Of a stretch of DNA of 12,013 bases, positions 6,771-12,013 are shown piece by piece. The translations under genes and the position numbers were made by a program. Below the pieces are notes generated by a model. The model was not told the origin of the DNA. It ran no database searches and worked only from the letters and a program-made list of their open reading frames with translations. This stretch comes from Flavobacteriales bacterium. Its GTDB lineage: Bacteria > Bacteroidota > Bacteroidia > Flavobacteriales_D > Sanyastnellaceae. The stretch lies in NCBI GenBank assembly GCA_015663855.1, contig DQRJ01000049.1, forward strand, positions 1 to 12,013, given 5' to 3'. How positions within the stretch are numbered: position 1 is the first letter of the stretch; every line of letters begins with the position of its first letter.

Positions 6771-8059
6771 TAGTCGCGCTCGGTTAGAGAGACGTATGGG
6801 CGAGCGTTTGCTCCGGTGTAAACTTGACGAGGGCGTCCGATAGGCTCAGATTGCTCAGTCATTTCTTTCCATTGTCCGATCCAGCCTGGGAGACGTCCTA
6901 GGGCGAACATTACCGTAAACATATCTGTAGGAATTCCTAAAGCACGGTAGATGATTCCACTGTAGAAGTCAACGTTAGGGTAGAGGCCACGCGAAACGAA
7001 GTAATCATCGTTAAGAGCTACTTGCTCTAGTTCTTTCGCGATATCTAGAATAGGATCGTTTACACCAAGCGCTTCGAGCACTTCGTCCGCAGCAACCTTA
7101 ATGATTGTCGCACGAGGGTCGAAATTCTTGTAAACTCTATGGCCAAATCCCATTAGACGGAAACTGTCGTTCTTATCCTTCGCTTTGTCGATCCACTTTT
7201 CTAAACCTCCACCATCGCGACGGATTTGTTCTAACATCTCAATAACGGCTTGGTTAGCACCTCCATGAAGTGGTCCCCAAAGTGCTGCGATTCCAGCAGA
7301 TACAGAGCTGTATAGATTAGCTTGAGAAGATCCAACTACACGAACCGTAGCTGTAGAGCAGTTCTGCTCGTGGTCAGCGTGAAGGATAAGAAGTTTGTTT
7401 AGAGCGCGCTCTACTACTTCGTTTACTTCGTAATTTTCAGTAGGTAGACCGAACATCATCTGTAAGAAGTTGCCACAGTAGCTCTGATCATTACGAGGGT
7501 ACATTGTCGGTAAGCCTTTATTGTGCTTATAAGCTTGTGCCGCAAGGGTAGGGAGCTTGGCGATAAGGCGATGAATGGTTTTGTCTATATCTGTAACAGA
7601 ACGATTTGAATTCTGAGACTCTGGGTAGAATGTAGAAAGACTAGCAATCATAGAGCTAAGCATTCCCATAGGATGAGCTCCTTGAGGGAAAGCGTCAAAG
7701 AAACGCTTCATGTTTTCGTGAACGAGAGTGTGGTGAGATATCGACTCATCGAAGTAAGCTAATTCCTCAGTATTCGGTAACTCTCCGTAAACAAGAAGGT
7801 ATGCTACCTCAAGGAAAGTTGCGTTTTCGGCAAGTTCTTCGATGCTGTATCCACGGTATCTAAGTATTCCGTTTTCGCCATCTAGGTACGTGATTGCGCT
7901 TTGTGTTGAGCCAGTGTTCTTAAAGCCAGGATCTAGCGTGATGTAGCCTGTAGTAGTGCGTAGCTTACTAATATCTAGCGCTTTTTCGTTTTCAGACCCA
8001 GTGATAACTGGTAATTCGATCTCCTGTCCGTCTAGTATTAGTCTTGCTGTCTCGCTCAT
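6770..8059 (-). CDS. gltA: citrate synthase
   Basis: Condenses acetyl-CoA with oxaloacetate to citrate, the entry step of the TCA cycle, in the cytoplasm. The chosen product is 429 residues, matching the E. coli-type (type II) enzymes. Catalytic residues fall where expected: His265 in 'WGPLHGGAN', His307 in 'GFGHRVYKNFDPR' and Asp364 in 'NVDFYSG', close to His264, His305 and Asp362 of E. coli. 'LHADHEQNCST' and the N-terminal small beta domain of this type ('LRYRGYSIEEL') are also present. The frame stays open to an ATG at 8104, but 'MSETARLILDG' at 8059 is preferred: it matches the family start, and the promoter's -7 box ends at 8116, which would leave almost no leader for the longer form. 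The crotonase gene follows with a one-base overlap. Confidence 0.96.
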   Translation of the reverse strand: MSETARLILDGQEIELPVITGSENEKALDISKLRTTTGYITLDPGFKNTGSTQSAITYLDGENGILRYRGYSIEELAENATFLEVAYLLVYGELPNTEELAYFDESISHHTLVHENMKRFFDAFPQGAHPMGMLSSMIASLSTFYPESQNSNRSVTDIDKTIHRLIAKLPTLAAQAYKHNKGLPTMYPRNDQSYCGNFLQMMFGLPTENYEVNEVVERALNKLLILHADHEQNCSTATVRVVGSSQANLYSSVSAGIAALWGPLHGGANQAVIEMLEQIRRDGGGLEKWIDKAKDKNDSFRLMGFGHRVYKNFDPRATIIKVAADEVLEALGVNDPILDIAKELEQVALNDDYFVSRGLYPNVDFYSGIIYRALGIPTDMFTVMFALGRLPGWIGQWKEMTEQSEPIGRPRQVYTGANARPYVSLTERD

Positions 8060-8115
8060 TTTCTCACGTTTATTTTTTCTGATGTATGTCAATGTCCACT
8101 TCAAAAAGCGGGATG

Positions 8116-8147
8116 CAAAGATAACGCAATCAATGTTCTAAAAGCAA
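8116..8147 (-). promoter_or_regulatory. Bacteroidota-type promoter for gltA and the crotonase gene
   Basis: On the minus strand, TTG (8147-8145) is followed after 21 bases by TATCTTTG (8123-8116). This is an exact match to the TAnnTTTG -7 box, with spacing inside the known 17-23 range. Transcription would start near 8110, giving a leader of about 50 bases before the ATG at 8059. Confidence 0.75.
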
Positions 8148-8168
8148 TGACCTAAATCACACAAGAAC

Positions 8169-8729
8169 TTACCAAGTACCTACGAACTCTTCGTTGTACT
8201 TATCCCACATTGGTTGCATTTTCTCAGAAGGAATTTCGTTAGAATAAACCTCGTTAAAAAAGGTCAATAGAACTTGAAGTTGGCGAGGTTGCTTATATCC
8301 TGAAATCGGAGTGATTATTGTGAATTCTTCGTCGAAGTAAACAATCGTTGGATAAGCGTTTACGCCAAGGGCACGTGAGAGCTCGTGAACCCCGTTACGT
8401 CCTTTTTTGTTCGGAACGTAGGTAGGGTTGCTGTAAGATTTCCCGCGATAGGTGATAGGATCTGGGTGCTCAGCGTCTAATTTGACTGAGTAGTAGTTCT
8501 CGTTCACGTACTTGATGAGGTCCGGGTTGGTGAAGGTGTTTGCCATCATCATCTTGCATGGCCCACACCATTTGGTATAAACGTCCATCATAACCTTGCG
8601 TGGCTCCTGGGTCTGAGCCACAGTTACTTCCTCGATAGTCATCCAGTTAATGGATTCGCTTTGAGCATTAATTTCGAGGTTAGTTGACAGAACTAATACC
8701 ATCGCAGCAATTAGAAGACGCATTTTCAT
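8169..8729 (-). CDS. exported thioredoxin-family protein
   Basis: 186 residues from the chosen start. An N-terminal signal peptide ('MRLLIAAMVLVLSTNLEINAQ') directs it to the periplasm, and no lipobox Cys is seen. The thioredoxin fold carries the redox motif 'WCGPCK' about 50 residues in and the cis-Pro region 'NAYPTIVYFD' near residue 110. Between them is an insertion with 'YVPNKKGRNGVHEL', typical of secreted Bacteroidota thioredoxin-like proteins. Probable role: thiol-disulfide exchange on exported proteins. The partner is unknown. Upstream in-frame codons reach 8825 but would overlap the divergent transporter gene and place residues before the signal peptide, so 8729 (or the second Met at 8723) is preferred. 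The gene is 71 bases from the divergent gene and 109 bases upstream of gltA, which has its own promoter. Confidence 0.88.
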   Translation of the reverse strand: MKMRLLIAAMVLVLSTNLEINAQSESINWMTIEEVTVAQTQEPRKVMMDVYTKWCGPCKMMMANTFTNPDLIKYVNENYYSVKLDAEHPDPITYRGKSYSNPTYVPNKKGRNGVHELSRALGVNAYPTIVYFDEEFTIITPISGYKQPRQLQVLLTFFNEVYSNEIPSEKMQPMWDKYNEEFVGTW

Positions 8730-8800
8730 TTGTTTTAGTAAAGGCTGCAATTTACAAAATTCATAGTTGTATTTTGCGCGGTAATTAAAAATTAAAAAAC

Positions 8801-10150
8801 ATGTCTTCAACAGCAATTCAGCCACATCAGAAAGAGCTATTTGGCCACCCGATAGGCCTTTACGTTTTATTTTTCACGGAAATGTGGGAGCGTTTTTCGT
8901 ACTACGGAATGCGCGCGATTTTAGTTTTATACTTGATAACTGAGGTGAGTGAGAAAAATCCTGGGTTAGGTTGGGCAGATGGTGAGGCGCTTGCGCTTTA
9001 CGGTTGGTACACGATGATGGTTTACGTCATGTCCGTCCCCGGCGGTTACATTGCGGATAAATTTTTAGGACAAAAGAAATCCGTCCTCATTGGCGGTATT
9101 CTCCTTTTAATAGGTCATAGCACCCTTGCGATTGAGCAGATGTGGGCGTTCTATACCGGTCTTGTATTTATAGTTTTAGGTGTCGGAATGTTAAAGCCGA
9201 ACATATCTACAATGGTAGGAGGGCTATATAAGCAGGGTGATATTAGACGTGATAAAGGATTTACGATTTTCTATATCGGAATTAACGTTGGAGCCTTTTT
9301 ATCGAGTTTAGTAGTGGGTTATGTAGGTGAGGTTTATGGATGGCACTATGGATTTGGGCTTGCTGGAATAGGTATGGGGTTAGGTGTAATTCAATACGTG
9401 TTTGGTCTAAAGTATCTAAGTCAAGTGGGTAACTACTTGGGTGATTCTAAGAGCAATGAGGAGGTAATGAAAGCGCCTCTAACTAAGGTAGAGAAGGATA
9501 GAGTTTTAGTTCTTTTAATCTCATTCCTTTTAGTGATATTATTCTGGGGAGCCTTTGAGCAGGCGGGAGGTTTAATGAATATTTATACTCTGGAGAAGAC
9601 CAATAGATTCTTTGGAGATTGGCAAGTGCCGGCTTCTTGGTTCCAGTCTATCAATGCTATGTTCATTATCTTCTTTGGAACGACGGTTGCTGTGTATTGG
9701 GCGAATAGGAAGTTAAAAGGAAAGGTTTCTACGTCACTGTTTAAAATGATTGTGGGATTAATAATTATGGGGGTTGGTTTCTTCTTTATGACTGGAGCTA
9801 CTGCTCAGTACGAGGCTACTGGTAGTTCAGCTATGTACTGGTTAGTATTTGCATACTTGTTTCATACTATAGGAGAGCTTTGTTTATCTCCAGTAGCATT
9901 GTCATTCGTGACTAAGCTTGCACCGGTTAAATACGCTTCGATAATGATGGGTATATACTTTGCCATGACTGGGTTTGGGAGTAAGCTAGCTGGTCTTTTA
10001 GGCGAGTGGTCTTCATCTTTAGGCGCGTTTACGATATTTACAGGTATTGCTGTAACATGTGTAGGCATAGGTGCTATAGTCTTATTACTAAGGCCAAAGC
10101 TCGAGGCTTTGACTCACGGTGTAGAGGATGAGGAGTCTGTAGTGAGTTAG
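8801..10150 (+). CDS. POT/PTR-family proton-coupled oligopeptide transporter
   Basis: 449 residues and about 12 hydrophobic segments; inner-membrane symporter of the major facilitator superfamily importing di- and tripeptides with protons. POT signatures are present: 'EMWERFSYYG' (27-36, the ExxERFxYYG motif of helix 1), 'GGYIADKFLG' (81-90), 'GVGMLKPNISTMVG' (127-140), 'FTIFYIGINVGAF' (154-166), 'FWGAFEQAGG' (248-257, with the helix 7 acid) and 'GELCLSPV' (358-365). The N-terminal 'HPIGLYVLFF' is typical. The C-terminus is short and acidic. The ATG follows an A-rich leader without Shine-Dalgarno. Its convergent neighbour is a DPP IV-type peptidase, which releases dipeptides, so peptide uptake fits the context; other small substrates, such as nitrate, are known only in eukaryotic relatives. 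Confidence 0.94.
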   Translation: MSSTAIQPHQKELFGHPIGLYVLFFTEMWERFSYYGMRAILVLYLITEVSEKNPGLGWADGEALALYGWYTMMVYVMSVPGGYIADKFLGQKKSVLIGGILLLIGHSTLAIEQMWAFYTGLVFIVLGVGMLKPNISTMVGGLYKQGDIRRDKGFTIFYIGINVGAFLSSLVVGYVGEVYGWHYGFGLAGIGMGLGVIQYVFGLKYLSQVGNYLGDSKSNEEVMKAPLTKVEKDRVLVLLISFLLVILFWGAFEQAGGLMNIYTLEKTNRFFGDWQVPASWFQSINAMFIIFFGTTVAVYWANRKLKGKVSTSLFKMIVGLIIMGVGFFFMTGATAQYEATGSSAMYWLVFAYLFHTIGELCLSPVALSFVTKLAPVKYASIMMGIYFAMTGFGSKLAGLLGEWSSSLGAFTIFTGIAVTCVGIGAIVLLLRPKLEALTHGVEDEESVVS

Positions 10151-10179
10151 AGCGAGTATAATAACTAACTGACATAAAG

Positions 10180-10226
10180 AACCGGGGTGATTCTAGCAAA
10201 TGCTGGAATCACCCCGGTTTTCGTTT
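10180..10226. terminator. bidirectional terminator between the POT and DPP IV genes
   Basis: The 18-base arm 10180-10197 pairs with 10202-10219 with one T-G wobble and a four-base loop (AAAT). On the plus strand it is followed by TTCGTTT and on the minus strand by CTTTATG. It sits between two convergent stops (10150 and 10274), so it can serve both genes. Confidence 0.85.
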
Positions 10227-10273
10227 AATCAGGTTTTCTGATAAAGCGCCTAAGCCCTTTAAAAGCTATTCCT

Positions 10274-12013
10274 TTAGAAGTTCTCCTTTACGAAGTCCAT
10301 CATCATATTGAAGAGGTGTAGTCTAGTGTTGCCTCCGTAAATACCGTGGTTACGATCGGGATAGGCGAAGAAGTCGAAGTCTTTGTTCGCTGCTACTAGC
10401 GCATTTACCATCTCCATCGAGTTTTGGAAGTGAACGTTGTCATCACCTGAGCCATGAACAAGAAGAAGGGCTCCTTCGAGCTTGTCAGCGTGATTTACAG
10501 GGCTGTTATCCTCATATCCACTTTCGTTTTCTTGAGGAGTCTCCATAAAGCGCTCTGTGTAAATGCTGTCGTAGTATTTCCAGTTTGTTACAGGGGCTAC
10601 TGAAATACCTGCGCTGTATACGTGTGCGCCTTTAGTCATGCATAGAAGGGTCATGAAGCCGCCGTAGCTCCATCCCTGTATTCCTATCCTGTCAGCATTA
10701 ACGTAATCCTTTTTGCCGAGATGTTTTGCGAAATCGATGAAGTCTTCGGTTTCTAACTTGCCTAATTCCTTGTAAGTGCTGTGCTCAAACTTTCGTCCTC
10801 TTAATGGAGTCCCGCGAGGGTCTACGGAAGTTACGATATAACCCTCTTGAGCTAAAGCTTGGTAGAACATGAGGTTTGCCCCACCCCAACGGTCGGTGAC
10901 CGTGTTTACACCAGGCCCACCGTAAATAGCTACGTAAACAGGGTAAGACTTTGATTCGTCAAAGTCAGAAGGAAGTATCTGCCAACAGTTCAGCTCTACT
11001 CCAGAATGATTCTTAAAAGTAAAGAATGTTTTATCGGAATAATCACATGTAGATAGAGTCTCTCTTAAGCTGCTGTTGTCTTTCAAAGTCCTAACCGTAG
11101 ATCCTTTTCTGTTTCGAAGTGTGTATACAGAGGGCGTATTAGCGTTACTGTAATTGTGAATTCGGTACTCGAAGTTAGCTGAGAAATCCGCTCCGTGGAA
11201 TCCAGGAGTTTCGTCAAGTGTTGCAATGTTTCCCTCGCCGTCTACAGAATGTAAATGCTGTTGTGTAGCCCCGAACATAGAGGAGCTGAAATAGATTTTA
11301 TCGTTTTTCTCATCATAACCGATGAACTCTACTACGTCCCATTCACCTTTCGTTAATTGTTGCGCAGAACCGTCGTAGTCGAACTTGTAGATGTGGTTGA
11401 ATCCGTCTCTCTCGCTGGTCCACAAAAAGGAATGCCCGTCTTCTAAGAAGATGAGGTTGTCGTGGATGTCAATGTATGTGTAGCAGGTCTCCTTGAAAAT
11501 TTCTTTAGTTCCAACTCTATAATTCGGGAATTCGCCTTCCGTGATAATGAACCTTAAATCGTTTTGGTGCCTGTTCATCGTTAATATGCACAGTTTTTCA
11601 GAGTCATTAGTCCAAAAAAATCTCGGTATGTAATGCGCGCTTTTCGGAACAGCTACTCCGTGGTTGATTCCAGTTGCAGTGTTGTGAATGAAGACTTGAA
11701 CGTCACTATTAGTTTCTCCTGCCTTAGGGTATTTAAACGTGTATAGCTCAGGGTAGAGCCCACCATACATAGGCATGTGGTATTCTTTAACGGCGCTTTC
11801 ATCAAACCTGTAGTAAGCGAGACGAGTTCCGTCAGGCGACCATTTTAACCCGTTGTCATCACCGAATTCCTCCTCGTAAACCCAGTCAGTAGCACCGTTA
11901 ATAATACTATTCGAAAGACCATCATCGGTAACCTGAGTTTCCGTTCCGTCAAGAAGATTAGCGATAAAGACATTGTTGTTTCTTACGAAAGCGACTTTAT
12001 CTGCTGAAGGAGA
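10274..12013 (-). CDS. dipeptidyl peptidase IV-type serine peptidase, S9 family (5' partial)
   Basis: The frame stays open beyond the Met at 11776 to the window edge, giving 579 visible residues out of about 720 usual for the family, so the signal peptide and first propeller blades are outside. The upstream part contains 'DWVYEEEF' (visible residues 43-50), the DPP IV hallmark whose glutamates hold the substrate N-terminus. 'GLKWSPDGTRLAYYRFDE' (visible 55-72) and other propeller strands follow. The C-terminal alpha/beta hydrolase has Ser449 in 'GWSYGG', Asp524 in 'GSGDDNVH' and His556 in 'RNHGIYGG'. The Asp-to-His spacing of 32 equals that of human DPP4. Cleavage of X-Pro or X-Ala dipeptides from peptide N-termini is expected, probably in the periplasm. 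It converges on the POT transporter gene. Confidence 0.95.
   Translation of the reverse strand, partial: SPSADKVAFVRNNNVFIANLLDGTETQVTDDGLSNSIINGATDWVYEEEFGDDNGLKWSPDGTRLAYYRFDESAVKEYHMPMYGGLYPELYTFKYPKAGETNSDVQVFIHNTATGINHGVAVPKSAHYIPRFFWTNDSEKLCILTMNRHQNDLRFIITEGEFPNYRVGTKEIFKETCYTYIDIHDNLIFLEDGHSFLWTSERDGFNHIYKFDYDGSAQQLTKGEWDVVEFIGYDEKNDKIYFSSSMFGATQQHLHSVDGEGNIATLDETPGFHGADFSANFEYRIHNYSNANTPSVYTLRNRKGSTVRTLKDNSSLRETLSTCDYSDKTFFTFKNHSGVELNCWQILPSDFDESKSYPVYVAIYGGPGVNTVTDRWGGANLMFYQALAQEGYIVTSVDPRGTPLRGRKFEHSTYKELGKLETEDFIDFAKHLGKKDYVNADRIGIQGWSYGGFMTLLCMTKGAHVYSAGISVAPVTNWKYYDSIYTERFMETPQENESGYEDNSPVNHADKLEGALLLVHGSGDDNVHFQNSMEMVNALVAANKDFDFFAYPDRNHGIYGGNTRLHLFNMMMDFVKENF

Noticed and set aside
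7956..8141. Plus-strand open frame across the gltA start.
   Set aside because: It is antisense to the gltA N-terminus and promoter, with no support as a protein.
8730..8800. Near matches to the TAnnTTTG box in the divergent thioredoxin-POT spacer (for example TATTTTG at 8769-8775).
   Set aside because: Each match is one base short or mismatched, and no TTG lies at the right distance, so no promoter is called.
8730..8825. Longer N-terminus for the thioredoxin-family protein.
   Set aside because: The extension would overlap the divergent POT gene and bury the signal peptide 32 residues in; 8729 fits an exported protein.
9862..10068. Minus-strand open frame inside the POT transporter gene.
   Set aside because: It is antisense to conserved transporter helices and has no independent evidence.

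Overview
The window looks like chromosomal DNA of a marine, Flavobacteriales-type member of the Bacteroidota. The evidence is two genes for type IX secretion (T9SS) cargo with SprB-type repeats and C-terminal sorting domains, a promoter matching the Bacteroidota consensus TTG-N21-TAnnTTTG, A-rich leaders without Shine-Dalgarno sequences, and soluble metabolic genes of the expected type. Assignment below phylum or order is inference.

Layout. (1) 1-972 is the 3' end of a surface-protein gene with three SprB-like repeats and a T9SS type A sorting domain, closed by a strong hairpin terminator. (2) 1173-5894 encodes a complete 1573-residue secreted modular protein. It has a signal peptide, two copies of an approximately 189-residue module I cannot name, two HYR-like beta domains, a PPC-like beta-sandwich, four SprB-like repeats and a T9SS sorting domain. 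Between the globular modules run 12 copies of a Cys/Asp-rich 'GC-x5-[AC]-x-NYD' repeat. (3) On the minus strand, 6770-8059 is citrate synthase (gltA) and 6018-6770 is a crotonase-family protein; the two overlap by one base (TAATG) and share a consensus promoter at 8116-8147. (4) 8169-8729 (minus) is an exported thioredoxin-fold protein. It is divergent from 8801-10150 (plus), a POT-family proton/peptide symporter. (5) 10274-12013 (minus, 5' end outside the window) is a dipeptidyl peptidase IV-type S9 peptidase. It converges on the POT gene, and a long bidirectional hairpin terminator lies between them.

How the genes relate. The two T9SS substrates form a surface or adhesin locus. The DPP IV-like peptidase (dipeptide release outside the cytoplasm) and the POT symporter (di/tripeptide uptake) make a plausible peptide-scavenging pair. 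The gltA-crotonase pair is a transcriptional unit in acyl-CoA and central carbon metabolism. The least described material is the large repeat protein: its long repeat form is always exactly 50 residues, it carries an unnamed duplicated module, and I see no lysine from residue 3 to residue 1532. No RNA genes, insertion sequences, CRISPR arrays or gene-free stretches over 300 bases were seen.
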